From contig CM049306.1 in NCBI GenBank assembly GCA_026874595.1, forward strand, positions 3,304,019 through 3,368,018: a stretch of 64,000 nt of DNA, written 5' to 3'. The notes under the pieces are model-generated. The model saw nothing but the letters and a program-made list of their open reading frames with translations. It had not been told where the DNA came from and searched no databases. This document shows, one piece after another, positions 1 to 13,970 of this stretch. The position numbers and the translations under genes are program-made. The first letter of the stretch is position 1. Each line of letters starts with the position of its first letter. The stretch is from Sipunculus nudus (taxonomy: Eukaryota > Annelida > Sipuncula > Golfingiida > Sipunculidae).

Positions 1-3000
1 AGGAAAATTATAATCTGCCTTCACACATGTATTATACACGAGAGGAAAATAATAATCTGCCTTCACACATGTATTATACACGACAGGAAAATAATAATCT
101 GCCTTCACACATGTATTATACACGACAGGAAAATACTAATCTGCCTTCAGACATGTATTATACACGACAGGAAAATAATAATCTGCCTTCACACATGTAT
201 TATACACGACAGGAAAATAATAATCTGCCTTCACACATGTATTATATACGACAGGAAAATAATAATCTGCCTCCACACATGTATTATATGCGACAGAAAA
301 ATAACAATCTGCCTCCACACAAGTATTATATACGACAGAAAAATAACAATCTGCCTCCACACATGTATTATATACGACAGAATAATAACAATCTGCCTTC
401 ATACATGTATTATATACGACAGAAAAATAATAATCTGCCTTCACACACGTATTATATACGACAGAAAAAAAATAATCTGCCTTCACACATGTATTATATA
501 CGACAGAAAAATAACAATCTGCCTTCATACATGTATTATATACGACAGAAAAATAACAATCTGCCTTCATACATGTATAATATACGACAGAAAAATAACA
601 ATCTGCCTCCACACATGTATTATATACGACAGAAAAATAATAATCTGCCTTCACACATGTGTTATATACGACAGAAATATAACAATCTGCCTCCACACAT
701 GTATTATATACGACAGAAAAATAATAATCTGCCTTCATACATGTATTATATACGACAGAAATATAACAATCTGCCTCCACACATGTATTATATACGACAG
801 AAAAATAATAATCTGCCTTCACACATGTATTATATACGACAGAAAAATAACAATCTGCCTTCATACATGTATTATATACGACAGAAAAATAACAATCTGC
901 CTTCATACATGTATTATATACGACAGAAAAATAACAATCTGCCTTCATACATGTATTATATACGACAGAAAAATAACAATCTGCCTTCATACATGTATTA
1001 TATACGACAGAAAAATAACAATCTGCCTTCATACATGTATTATATACGACAGAAAAATAATAATCTGCCTTCACACATGTATTATATACGACAGAAAAAT
1101 AACAATCTGCCTTCACACATGTATTATATACGACAGAAAAATAATAATCTGCCTTCATACATGTATTATATACGACAGAAAAATAATAATCTGCCTTCAC
1201 ACATGTATTATATACGACAGAAAAATAACAATCTGCCTTCACACATGTATTATATACGACAGAAAAATAACAATCTGCCTTCATACATGTATTATATACG
1301 ACAGAAAAATAATAATCTGCCTTCACGCATGTATTATATACGACAGAAAAATAACAATCTGCCTTCATACATGTATTATACACGACAGAAAAATAATAAT
1401 CTGCCTTCATACATGTATTATACACGACAGAAAAATAATAATCTGCCTTCATACATGTATTATATACGACAGAAAAATAACAATCTGCCTTCATACATGT
1501 ATTATATATGACAGAAAAATAACAATCTGCCTTCACAAATGTATTATATACGACAGAAAAATAATAATCTGCCTTCATACATGTATTATATACGACAGAA
1601 AAATAACAATCTGCCTTCACACATGTATTATACACGACAGGAAAATATTAATCTGCCTTCAGACATGTATTATATACGACAGAAAAATAATAATCTGCCT
1701 TCACACATGTATTATACACGACAGGAAAATAATAATCTGCCTTCACACATGTATTATACACGACAGGAAAATAATAATCTGCCTTCACACATGTATTATA
1801 CACGACAGGAAAATAATAATCTGCCTTCACACATGTATTATACACGAGAGGAAAATAATAATCTGCATTCCCACATGTATTATACACGACAGGAAAATTA
1901 TAATCTGCCTTCACACATGTATTATACACGACAGGAAAACTATAATCTGCGTTCACACATGTATTATACACGACAGGAAAATTATAATCTGCCTTCACAC
2001 ATGTATTATACACGACAGGAAAATAATAATCTGCCTTCACACATGTATTATACACGACAGGAAAATACTAATCTTCCTTCAGACATGTATTATACACGAC
2101 AGGAAAATAATAATCTGCCTTCACACATGTATTATACACGACAGGAAAATAATAATCTGCCTTCACACATGTATTATATACGACAGGAAAATAATAATCT
2201 GCCTCCACACATGTATTATATGCGACAGAAAAATAACAATCTGCCTCCACACAAGTATTATATACGACGGAAAAATAACAATCTGCCTCCACACATGTAT
2301 TATATACGACAGAATAATAACAATCTGCCTTCATACATGTATTATATACGACAGAAAAATAACAATCTGCCTTCACACACGTATTATATACGACAGAAAA
2401 AAAATAATCTGCCTTCACACATGTATTATATACGACAGAAAAATAACAATCTGCCTTCATACATGTATTATATACGACAGAAAAATAACAATCTGCCTTC
2501 ATACATGTATAATATACGACAGAAAAATAACAATCTGCCTCCACACATGTATTATATACGACAGAAAAATAATAATCTGCCTTCACACATGTGTTATATA
2601 CGACAGAAATATAACAATCTGCCTCCACACATGTATTATATACGACAGAAAAATAATAATCTGCCTTCATACATGTATTATATACGACAGAAATATAACA
2701 ATCTGCCTCCACACATGTATTAAATACGACAGAAAAATAATAATCTGCCTTCACACATGTATTATATACGACAGAAAAATAACAATCTGCCTTCATACAT
2801 GTATTATATACGACAGAAAAATAATAATCTGCCTTCACACATGTATTATATACGACAGAAAAATAACAATCTGCCTTCATACATGTATTATATACGACAG
2901 AAAAATAACAATCTGCCTTCATACATGTATTATATACGACAGAAAAATAACAATCTGCCTTCATACATGTATTATATACGACAGAAAAATAACAATCTGC

Positions 3001-6000
3001 CTTCATACATGTATTATATACGACAGAAAAATAATAATCTGCCTTCACACATGTATTATATACGACAGAAAAATAACAATCTGCCTTCACATATGTATTA
3101 TATACGACAGAAAAATAATAATCTGCCTTCATACATGTATTATATACGACAGAAAAATAATAATCTGCCTTCACACATGTATTATATACGACAGAAAAAT
3201 AACAATCTGCCTTCACACATGTATTATATACGACAGAAAAATAACAATCTGCCTTCATACATGTATTATATACGACAGAAAAATAAAAATCTGCCTTCAC
3301 GCATGTATTATATACGACAGAAAAATAACAATCTGCCTTCATACATGTATTATACACGACAGAAAAATAATAATCTGCCTTCATACATGTATTATACACG
3401 ACAGAAAAATAATAATCTGCCTTCATACATGTATTATATACGACAGAAAAATAACAATCTGCCTTCATACATGTATTATATACGACAGAAAAATAACAAT
3501 CTCCCTTATACATGTATTATATACGACAGAAAAATAACAATCTGCCTTCATACATGTATATATATACGACAGAAAAATAACAATCTGCCTTCATACATGT
3601 ATTATATACGACAGAAAAATAACAATCTGCCTTCATACATGTATTATACACGACAGAAAAATAACAATCGTCTTCATACATGTATTATATACGACAGAAA
3701 AATAACAATCTGCCTTCATACATGTATTATATACGACAGAAAAATAACAATCTGCCTTCATACATGTATTATATACGACAGAAAAATAACAATCTGCCTT
3801 CATACATGTATTATATACGACAGAAAAATAACAATCTGCCTTCATACATGTATTATATACGACAGAAAAATAACAATCTGCCTTCATACATGTATTATAT
3901 ACGACAGAAAAATAACAATCTGCCTTCATACATGTATTATATACGACAGAAAAATAACAATCTGCCTTCATACATGTATTATATACGACAGGAAAATAAC
4001 AATCTGCCTTCATACATGTATTATGTACGACAGAAAAATAACAATCTGCCTTCATACATGTATTATGTACGACAGAAAAATAACAATCTGCCTTCACAAA
4101 TGTATTATATACGACAGAAAAATAATAATCTGCCTTCACACATGTGTTATGTACGACAGAAATATAACAATCTGCCTCCACACATGTATTATATACGACA
4201 GAAAAATAATAATCTGCCTTCATACATGTATTATGTACGACAGAAAAATAACAATCTGCCTCCACACATGTATTATATACGACAGAAAAATAATAATCTG
4301 CCTTCATACATGTATTATGTACGACAGAAAAATAACAATCTGCCTCCACACATGTATTATATACGACAGAAAAATAATAATCTGCCTTCATACATGTATT
4401 ATATACGACAGAAAAATAACAATCTGCCTTCATACATGTATTATATACGACAGAAAAATAACAAACTGCCTCCACACATGTATTATATACGACAGAAAAA
4501 TAACAATCTGCCTCCACACATGTATTATATACGACAGAAAAATAATAATCTGCCTTCATACATGTATTATACACGACAGAAAAATAATAATCTGCCTTCA
4601 CACATGTATTATACACGACAGGAAAATTATAATCTGCCTTCACACATGTATTATACACGACAGGAAAATTATAATCTGCCTTCACACATGTATTATACAC
4701 GACAGGAAAATTATAATCTGCCTTCACACATGTATTATACACGACAGGAAAATTATAATCTGCCTTCACACATGTATTATATACGACAGGAAAATTATAA
4801 TCTGCCTTCAGACATGTATTATACACGACAGGAAAATTATAATCTGCCTTCACACATGTATTATATACGACAGGAAAATTATAATCTGCCTTCACACATG
4901 TATTATATACGACAGGAAAATTATAATCTGCCTTCACACATGTATTGCATACGACAGGAAAATTATAATCTGCCTTCACACATGTATTGTATACGACAGG
5001 AAAATTATAATCTGCCTTCACACATGTATTATACACGACAGGAAAATTATAATCTGCCTTCACACATGTATTATACACGACAGGAAAATTATAATCTGCC
5101 TTCAAACATGTATTATACACGACAGGAAAATTATAATCTGCCTTCAGACATGTATTGTATACGACAGGAAAATTATAATCTGCCTTCAGACATGTATTGT
5201 ATACGACAGGAAAATTATAATCTGCCTTCAGACATGTATTGTATACGACAGGAAAATTATAATCTGCCTTCAGACATGTATTGTATACGACAGGAAAATT
5301 ATAATCTGCCTTCAGACATGTATTGTATACGACAGGAAAATTATAATCTGCCTTCAGACATGTATTGTATACGACAGGAAAATTATAATCTGCCTTCAGA
5401 CATGTATTGTACACGACAGGAAAATTATAATCTGCCTTCACACATGTATTGTACACGACAGGAAAATTATAATCTGCCTTCACACATGTATTGTACACGA
5501 CAGGAAATTTATTATCTGCCTTCACACATGTATTATACACGACAGGAAAATTATAATCTGCCTTCACACATGTATTATACACGACAGGAAAATAATAATC
5601 TGCCTTCACACATGTATTATACACGACAGGAAAATAATAATCTGCCTTCACACATGTATTATACACGACAGGAAAACTGTAATCTGCGTTCACACATGTA
5701 TTATTCACGACAGGAAAATTATAATCTGCTTTCACACATGTATTATACACGACAGGAAAATAATAATCTGCCTTCACACATGTATTATACACGACAGGAA
5801 TATAATAATCTGCCTTCACACATGTATTATATGCGACAGGAAAATAATAATCTGCCTTCACACATGTATTATATGCGACAGAAAAATAATAATCTGCCTC
5901 CACACATGTATTATATACGACAGAAAAATAATAATCTGCCTTCACACATGTGTTATATACGACAGAAATATAACAATCTGCCTCCTCACATGTATTATAT

Positions 6001-8380
6001 ACGACAGAAAAATAATAATCTGCCTTCATACATGTATTATATACGACAGAAAAATAACAATCTGCCTTCATACATGTATTATATACGACAGAAAAATAAT
6101 AATCTGCCTTCACACATGTATTATATACGACAGAAAAATAACAATCTGCCTTCATACATGTATTATATACGACAGAAAAATAATAATCTGCCTTCACACA
6201 TGTATTATATACGACAGAAAAATAATAATCTGCCTTCATACATGTATTATATACGACAGAAAAATAACAATCTGCCTTCACACATGTATTATATACGACA
6301 GAAAAATAACAATCTGCCTTCATACATGTATTATATACGACAGAAAAATAACAATCTGCCTTCACACATGTATTATATACGACAGAAAAATAACAATCTG
6401 CCTTCATACATGTATTATATACGACAGAAAAATAATAATCTGCCTTCATACATGTATTATATACGACAGAAAAATAATAATCTGCCTTCAAACATGTATT
6501 ATATACGACAGATAAATAACAATCTGCCTTCATACATGTATTATACACGACAGAAAAATTATAATCTGCCTTCATACATGTATTATATACGACAGAAAAA
6601 TAATAATCTGCCTTCATACATGTATTATACACGACAGAAAAATAATAATCTGCAACATGTGTACGACAGAAAAATAACAATCTGCCTCCACACATGTATT
6701 ATATACGACAGAAAAATAACAATCTGCCTTCACACATGTATTATATACGACAGAAAAATAATAATCTGCCTTCAAACATGTATTATATACGACAGAAAAA
6801 TAATAATCTGCCTTCAGACATGTATTATATACGACAGGAAAATAATAATCTGCCTTCAGACATGTATTATACACGACAGGAAAATTATAATCTGCCTTCA
6901 GACATGTATTATACACGACAGGAAAATTATAATCTGTCTTCACACATGTATTATACACGACAGGAAAAATATAATCTGCCTTCACACATGTATTATACAC
7001 GACAGGAAAATTATAATTTGTCTTCACACATCTATTATACACGACAGGAAAATTATAATCTGCCTTCAGACATGTATTATACACGACAGGAAAATTATAA
7101 TCTGCCTTCACACATGTATTATATACGACAGGAAAATTATAATCTGCCTTCACACATGTATTATATACGACAGGAAAATTATAATCTGTCTTCACACATG
7201 TATTGCATACGACAGGAAAATTATAATCTGCCTTCACACATGTATTGTATACGACAGGAAAATTATAATCTGCCTTCACACATGTATTATACACGACAGG
7301 AAAATTATAATCTGCCTTCACACATGTATTATACACGACAGGAAAATTATAATCTGCCTTCACACATGTATTATACACGACAGGAAAATTATAATCTGCC
7401 TTCAGACATGTATTGTATACGACAGGAAAATTATAATCTGCCTTCAGACATGTATTGTATACGACAGGAAAATTATAATCTGCCTTCACACATGTATTGT
7501 ACACGACAGGAAAATTATTATCGGCCTTCACACATGTATTATACACGACAGGAAAATTATAATCTGCCTTCACACATGTATTTTACACGACAGGAAAATT
7601 ATAATCTGCCTTTACACATGTATTATACACGACAGGAAAATTATAATCTGCCTTCACACATGTATTATACACGACAGGAAAACTATAATCTGCCTTCACA
7701 CATGTATTATACACGACAGGAAAATAATAATCTGCCTTAACACATGTATTATACACGACAGGAAAATAATAATCTGCCTTCACACATGGATTATGTACGA
7801 CAGAAAAATAATAATCTGCCTTCACACATTTATTATATACGACAGGAAAATTATAATCTGCCTTCACACATGTATTATATACGACAGGAAAATAATAATC
7901 TGCCTTCACACATGTATTATATACCACAGAAAAATAATAATCTGCCTTGTCACATGTATTATATACGAAAGGAAAATAATAATCTGCCTTCACACATGTA
8001 TTATATACGACAGGAAAATAATAATCTGCCTTCACACATGTATTATATACGACAGGAAAATAATAATCTGCCTTCACACATGCATATATGCGACAGGAAA
8101 ATAATAATCTGCCTTCACACATGTATTATATACGACAGGAAAATAATAATCTGCCTTCACACATGTATTATATACGACAGGAAAATAATAATCTGCCTTC
8201 ACACATGTATTATATACGACAGGAAAATAATAATCTGCCTTCACACATGTATTATATACGACAGGAAAATAATAATCTGCCTTCACACATGTATTATATA
8301 CCACAAAAAAAAATATAATCTGCCTTCACACATGTATTATATACGACAGGAAAATTATTATCTGCCTTCATACATGTATG
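1..8380. repeat. 42-bp minisatellite array, about 200 copies
   Basis: A head-to-tail array of a 42-bp unit, with core pieces ACATGTATTATA, CGACAG and AATCTGCCTTCA. It begins before the window and stops sharply at about 8380. Units vary by point changes (TACACG/TATACG, GGAAAA/GAAAAA, TTCACAC/TTCATAC). Many contain the 10-bp palindrome ATACATGTAT. Because 42 is 14 codons and the unit has no stop in two plus frames and one minus frame, the array yields open frames of hundreds of codons on both strands. One or two-base indels near 3503, 3555, 3669, 6655, 8079 and 8305, and a TAA near 2722, move the open stretch between frames with no sign of constraint. No start context, splice signals or unique flanking coding sequence is present. 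I read it as a noncoding satellite. Segments rich in GGAAAATTATAAT units (4600-5560, 6880-7700) alternate with GAAAAATAACAAT units, showing block-wise expansion. Confidence 0.95.
27..3490. repeat. Two-copy higher-order repeat of 1932 bp inside the 42-bp array
   Basis: The order of variant 42-bp units from about position 27 recurs 1932 bp later (46 units). Three rare markers were checked and all are offset by exactly 1932: the AAG-for-ATG variant at 321 and 2253, the TTCAGACATG variant at 149 and 2081, and the TGTTAT variant at 660 and 2592. The copies differ by a few point changes, including the TAA near 2722. This is a segmental duplication within the array, younger than the unit divergence. 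Confidence 0.85.
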
Positions 8381-9184
8381 AATTCCGTATAAGGGCAAAC
8401 AGGGATGAGAAATAGGCATTGGGAATTACAGTGAAAGCGGCAGAATCCGTTGGCTTCTGGCCTCGTATGCATATAGGGCGGCGCAATGGATAGTATTCCA
8501 TCAAGGCAAGGTCAAGGCTAGCTATGTCAACTGCACACTTGGTGTGCGCTGTGTAAGAACAAAACGTATATTGTATACAGTATGTATATAGTGTAAAGCT
8601 ACTGCCATAAAGCCATAAGACAGAACTGATTCAATAAATAGAGGGGACATTTTCTGATGTGTAACACCAGGAAGTCCACCTCCGGTGGGAGATTTATGAG
8701 GAATATATGATATGATATGATATTTAGAAATATATCAAGCCCATATTGTACACATTATTATAAAAAATCAATATATTCTTGGGAAACCTGCGATCTGTTC
8801 TTTGACGAGTCAGTAGAAATGGAAACTCTGTGGATTTCCCGCAAATTTCACCATAATGGTCGTGTGTTATTGGGCATTACATACATCCGAGGCTGGAAGC
8901 CAACAGATTCGGCCAGGGTGTTCCGAATGGGATTTGTCCACTTGAAATGCCATCGTTAAATGAAATGCACCCGTCTCATCGTCGCAAAGTACACAGGCCT
9001 TTATCTATTTCACATTTTTAAAAATTATCATAGATGCCCATGTGACCACACTAATTAATTTGAAAAAAAATAATTCACGAAAGATTAGGTGGACAGGGGT
9101 GTTGGAACAGACCGTAAGTAGAAACAGGAAACCCTAAAAGTAATCTATTCTAGTCTGGTGTCAATCCAGTCACCGTAAAGGGGT
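8381..9184. other. Intergenic, no gene recognised
   Basis: Unique-looking AT-rich sequence beginning right at the end of the 42-bp array. A short open stretch at 8717-8959 has no recognisable domain or splice context. I see no RNA gene or transposon end here. Confidence 0.5.
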
Positions 9185-9411
9185 GTTTCCATGTGCACGT
9201 ATATGCGTATATGCGTGATAAATCGCTCATATAATTTTGTAACCAGGGCCTTGGGAGCGATTTCAACGCATAGGGTCTGCGTGACCTCGGGGATTCGGTG
9301 TAAAATGACGTCACTTCAGCATCTATTATGGAAGGCCTGTTCGATCCACTGTATAAATAAATTAGTCCGCCAGTTCACGCATATTTACGCATATACGTGC
9401 ACATGGAAACA
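9185..9411. mobile_element. Small inverted-repeat (MITE-like) element
   Basis: Arms of about 33-36 bp face each other: GTTTCCATGTGCACGTATAT at about 9185 and its complement ending in CACATGGAAAC at about 9411. They differ by a 2-bp insertion (GCGTATATGCG versus GCGTAAATATGCG complement). The 160-bp interior has no ORF. The right arm is followed by two degenerate tandem copies of itself (CGCATA...CACATGGAAACA, to about 9500), so the outer boundary on that side is unclear and no target-site duplication was identified. The GTTTCCATG end resembles MITEs of Harbinger type, but this is inference. Confidence 0.5.
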
Positions 9412-9749
9412 TCTATTTTTTCACGCATATACACACATAACGCATACACGCGCACATGGAAACACATTTTTTCACACATATACCCACATACGCACATACG
9501 CACGGCGTCATTTGAAGTTGTCCTATCAAGGAGTTTACACAGTCTTTGTAAGCTTCTAAGTCCTATAACCAGTTTATCCATAATGTAAGAAGGACATTTG
9601 TGTAACGAAACAAATGCCACATAAAAAGCGGTATATAATAAAAATACCATTGTGACGATCAGAGTGCAGAAACCGATAAACTAATTTGTAGTCAATACGA
9701 AAAACTCGCAGTACATTTTCTATTTAGATTATTATTATAAATACTGTAT

Positions 9750-9753
9750 TATA

Positions 9754-9797
<44 letters not shown>

Positions 9798-9815
9798 TTT
9801 TATTATTACAATTAA

Positions 9816-9855
<40 letters not shown>

Positions 9856-9856
9856 G
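9750..9856. repeat. (ATT)n microsatellite
   Basis: Nearly pure ATT/TTA trinucleotide repeat with a short interruption near 9795-9820. Confidence 0.95.
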
Positions 9857-9919
9857 TAGGCCTATTTATGTTAAATGACCTCTCCGGTACTGAAAGATTT
9901 TTTACATGAGGCAGGCAAA

Positions 9920-9990
9920 CATTCACAACGCTTCGGCCTTTTGTTTAGACTCAGCCTAACTGGTTTCAAAAGGCCGAAGCTTTGTGAATG
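9920..9990. repeat. Hairpin: 24-bp inverted repeat, 23-nt loop
   Basis: Left arm 9920-9943 and right arm 9967-9990 pair at 23 of 24 positions; the core is GCTTCGGCCTTTTG. Possibly the end of a foldback transposon. No coding sequence is associated. Confidence 0.75.
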
Positions 9991-10248
9991 GCAGACAAAT
10001 ATTTTCTTCAAGTACAACCTCTTTGCTATAAGTCTGGCCTAGTAATATTTAAGCTCCTTAGATATCAGTGGGCATTTTGCTGAATTCACAGTATCCATGC
10101 ACATGTTTCAGATTTTAATTTTATTTCATGCCAAAGCTTTTTTTAGGTGCGCTTTCTTCATAGGAAATTATGTTTATAGTAGATTGATACAATCTATTAA
10201 CAAAAACCAGCTAGTATATAGAAACAAGGAACCAATCTTCCTTTATTT

Positions 10249-10560
10249 GCTTTTATTGACAAAATCATGAAACGTCTGCAGGTGCATGGGTATAATAAAG
10301 TTCTTGCTGTGTTTCTTGATTTTATTAAAGCTTTAGAGACTGTATATCATGCAACACTTTTGACAAACTATATAAATATGGAATAAGGGGTACTGTCCAC
10401 AGATGGTTTATTAGTTTATTGCCAACAATATGTCTGTTACAATATCTTACCAAGTGTTGATACTATTTACAATGTGGACTTCAAAAAGGCTCAGTACTTT
10501 GGACAATCTTCCTGTATCTCTTGTACTATTTCCTATATTATTTGCAGATGGCAGTATAGG
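10249..10560 (+). pseudogene. Decayed LINE (non-LTR) reverse transcriptase fragment
   Basis: Reading across frameshifts gives three RT landmarks in the right order. VFLDFIKALETVYHATLL is close to the LINE FLDFxKAFDTVxHxxLL motif with the first catalytic Asp. YKYGIRGTVHRWFISLL is the typical block that follows. CGLQKGSVLWTIFLYLLY corresponds to the GVPQGSVLGPxLFLLY block. The blocks lie in different frames and stops interrupt them. The YADD catalytic box and both element ends are missing. It is a dead fragment of a jockey/CR1/RTE-like element; the exact clade cannot be told from this piece. Confidence 0.85.
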
Positions 10561-13500
10561 TAGGTATCCTCCAGTCTTGGAAGACTATGAAGTTGCGCCC
10601 TGGATGGATGTTCTTGTATGGCTGGTCAGGCGAGTACACCGGAATCCTAAGGCTGTTCTGTTGGTTAGGCTTCTAGCTTTCCTGGTCTGCCTCTTGGCTT
10701 TTGATAGCTGAGCTAGGGTCTCTTCGAACTTGGTGAGGCATTTTTGTAAACTCATATATGATCTGTTCATTACCCTTAAATTATTAACTCTGGTAAATAT
10801 TTACAATTATAGTTAATATACAATTATGGTATATAGTTTATTTATGTACAAGGATAGTTATTAAATGTTACCTATAATTGTATATTAATAATTCTGCAAA
10901 AACTTAGATGTGCAACATTACAGAAAAAGGAAAATGCATTTCCCCAAGTGTCAATAAAGAAGAAAAGGCCAGATATCTCAAAAGCAACACTAAAAGAAAC
11001 TAAAAGTAATCATACAAAGAAATCCAGCAACGCCAGGGAAGTATGCAAAGTGTTAGGCTCTACTGGTCAAACAACCTCCAAATAAACCTGCAACACTTAA
11101 TGCATTGGGAGTAGCCAGTCCAGGTAAAGAGACCCATCAAGTTTTCTTCATATTAAAAAAAAAGTACTGGATATGTAAAAAAAGCGTCCTGCCAAGAGCA
11201 CCGAAGAGTCATGTATACTGTAACCAAGGCAGACACTGGTGGAAGGTGACATTTTGCACAACACCTAATTTAGAGTTTAATGGAATGTTTGGCAGAGTCC
11301 AAATACAGATTCAGGTAGTGCAGCAGTTTTTGCTCAGTGATGATTCAGCACTGGAAAAAACGGTTAAATGAAACGAGCAACACATCTTATTGAATGTTCG
11401 CATCTTTCAGCATACCTAGAATTCACAGCTGCAAATAGAATGATAAAAGGGATTTGTTGCGTTCCTCAAAGAAAAATGAGGCTTGCAGGTCACATGTTGT
11501 ACTGCTGCTTGCGATGGGAAAATGATAAGCTGAAGGCAAAAGCCATCAAAGACTTTTGCCATAAGCACAGAAAATACAAACAAGTGAGAGACAAAAGGAT
11601 TGAACCGGACCCCACATGTGGCTATAGCGAAGTTCCTGACATGTACAGACAATGAAGGCATTCCAAAACCTGGTCGTATGTCTGGTTCATGCTCAAAATG
11701 TGCGGTAAAGAAAATGAAACAGGGGAATTATAAAAATGAAAAAAATAATTTTGATGTGTTGAAGAATGTAACCACTTAACATGTGACATGCAATTAACAA
11801 CGGTCGGGTTTAGTTGAACAATTTCTGGGTGATCTCACAGGCTCGGATCGCATGTGTTCAGAGCATTCAGGCAACAAAAACAAAGGATATGAAAACGAAA
11901 CGAATCCAAAACCAGCAATTCTGATAAAAGACTTTTGCTGAAAATTACGAGTGCATCAACCGGGCTGAAGTACTTACATTTGGCATCAGCGACACGGAGC
12001 ATGACATTGAGGCTTAGCATAAAGTCACTGAAGAAGCACATATATATCATGTGCAGAAGCACAACCTGTCACATTGTCGAATTTCTCTGTTTTCCAAAGC
12101 CTTTGTCAATTAACACTTCTTCCCAAGATTTCAGCTCGGCCAACAACAGGGAGCCGCAATTTTTTTTTTTACCTAGCCATGGAAAACCATCTGCTGATGG
12201 TTTATGTGCCATTTGGAAACAATTGATAACACCTAGTGTCGATCATCGGCGGAATCAAATTAGAAATGCTGAAGATTATTTTTAATTCTGCGAAAAAGAG
12301 CTGACAGAGGCGGCAAAATATCCTGCTTATCCAAGGGTGAGGCTCCCTAAACTGTCTGGTAGAGACTTCTCTCCTGCAGCTGTGATTCCGGTTTCAGTGG
12401 CGCTGGAGAATGCAAACTTGCAAACTACGTTTGTCTTTGGAGGTAGCCGGGTATGTTCAGTTGCAGCCACTTAGGCCACATAAAACAAATGTTAAGGACC
12501 ACTTTGAGTTTGATACATGAGGTGTATAAATGCCTATAAAAGATCGCTCGTAAGTGGCATATAGTTTATTAAATACTATATAAACAACAGGAAAAACCGT
12601 TTCCTTTCTAGTGTATACAGAAATGTGTTAACTTTAATAAAATTCCTAGTTAATCATATCTGTATAAGTTCTAAGAGGGTTATAATATTGTTAACATACG
12701 TAACTGTAGTAGTATTAAAGGAGTAGAATGAAGACTAGTATTTCTAGTGCCATGATACAAATTTGAATTCTTTTTTTTTTTTTACATTGATCAATTGAAC
12801 TGTGGTCATACAGGTAACAGCTTCCTGTCTGTTCTATCAGAACTACCAGTGGAAGCAGACTGTCAGCTCGTCCCAGTTCATGATGCACTGTCATCTGTTG
12901 TTCCACCACGTGTTAAGGCTCTTTTCTTGAAGGGGAATCAGGTGTCAGGTAGTGTTAACTGGCCTGTCACTGAATGCGTCGCTTTACCATTCATGTTCTG
13001 TGGTCTACTGCAGATGATTGGTAGTGGGACTTGTACTGTGGCACAGACACTGAAAATCAGGAATATATTTTCAATTATAAATATATTGTTCACTGTAGCA
13101 TATCGTGACTGTATAACGTTGCATTTTTTGTAACGTTTAATAACGTTTAATAATGCTACATTCAGACAAATATAGTTCAGGTAAAACATTTGCACCTATG
13201 CTGTCTATGTTCATTAATGCTGGAAGTAAAGTGACAATTGTTAAGTTTGGTACTCAGCAATTTTCTGATGTTGGAGTTGCAGTAACCCTGTCATTTTCTC
13301 AGATTTGGGAACACTTATTGTCCTGAAATCTGGTATACATATTGATTATAATTAATTGATAGATTTTGACAAGCCAACTGGTGTCACCTGTATTTTTCAT
13401 TTGTTATGCATTTTTTTAAAACATTTTTCGTGTGAGACTGCAGATTAACAACAATCGTGAAACCCTTAGAAGTTGATTCAACCTGCTATACAACTTTGTT

Positions 13501-13750
13501 TGCTTATTAAAAGAAGTAACATTAAATATAAACCGTGCACAAAGCATATGTGTTTGCACTTTTGATTGTGCGCAAACAGAATTTTAAATAAAACTTCTGT
13601 AAAATATTTCGAGTGATGGTTTTCTCCAAATATTAAAAATAAGTTCCCTCCAGTACATATACATACATAAAACCTATTTTTAAAATATATTAAAGATACA
13701 ATAATTTTGTATTTATTTTCTGACTTTGCTCAATTTATCAATTAATCATC
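10561..13750. other. Intergenic region with unrecognised short ORFs
   Basis: Plus-strand open stretches at 11105-11371 (88 codons), 11368-11655 (95 codons, overlapping the previous by 4 bp in another frame) and 11935-12285, plus 12795-13133, have fairly normal amino acid composition but no domain I can name. They may be debris of an older transposon. The 11368 ORF contains RKMRLAGHML, faintly like the RRLRFAGH motif seen near the C terminus of some LINE ORF2 proteins, but the rest does not follow. There are no splice-flanked exons. I would not annotate a gene here. Confidence 0.35.
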
Positions 13751-13756
13751 AAAACC

Positions 13757-13970
13757 ATGGGCGGATCCAGGATTTGGGAAAAGGTGGGGTCCAACGCAGG
13801 AGGACTAATGATAAACCTAAAAAGGTCCAAAGGTCCGGAAAAGTTTTTGGGGGGGGGGAGGGTCCAGGCCACAAAGTTTTGTCTGAAACCCTTAAAAAGG
13901 TTGCTTCGGATGAAAAAGAAAAGGGGGGGGGGAGACCCCCTGGAACCTCCCCCTGGATCCGCTTCTGAAA
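13757..13970. mobile_element. hAT-like MITE with GGCGGATCCAGG ends
   Basis: The left end GGGCGGATCCAGGATTTGGG and right end CCCCCTGGATCCGCTTCTG form imperfect terminal inverted repeats around about 210 bp. The interior has two long G-runs and no coding sequence. Ends with GGCGGATCCAGG are typical of widespread non-autonomous hAT elements in marine invertebrates. An 8-bp target duplication is not obvious. The open frames on both strands are incidental. Confidence 0.65.

Noticed and set aside
27-8415. Very long ORFs on both strands (up to about 1470 codons) as genes for a repetitive structural protein
   Set aside because: They arise from a stop-free 42-bp unit, occur in several frames and on both strands, and shift frame at indels with no sign of constraint. 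No signal peptide, start context or exon structure is present.
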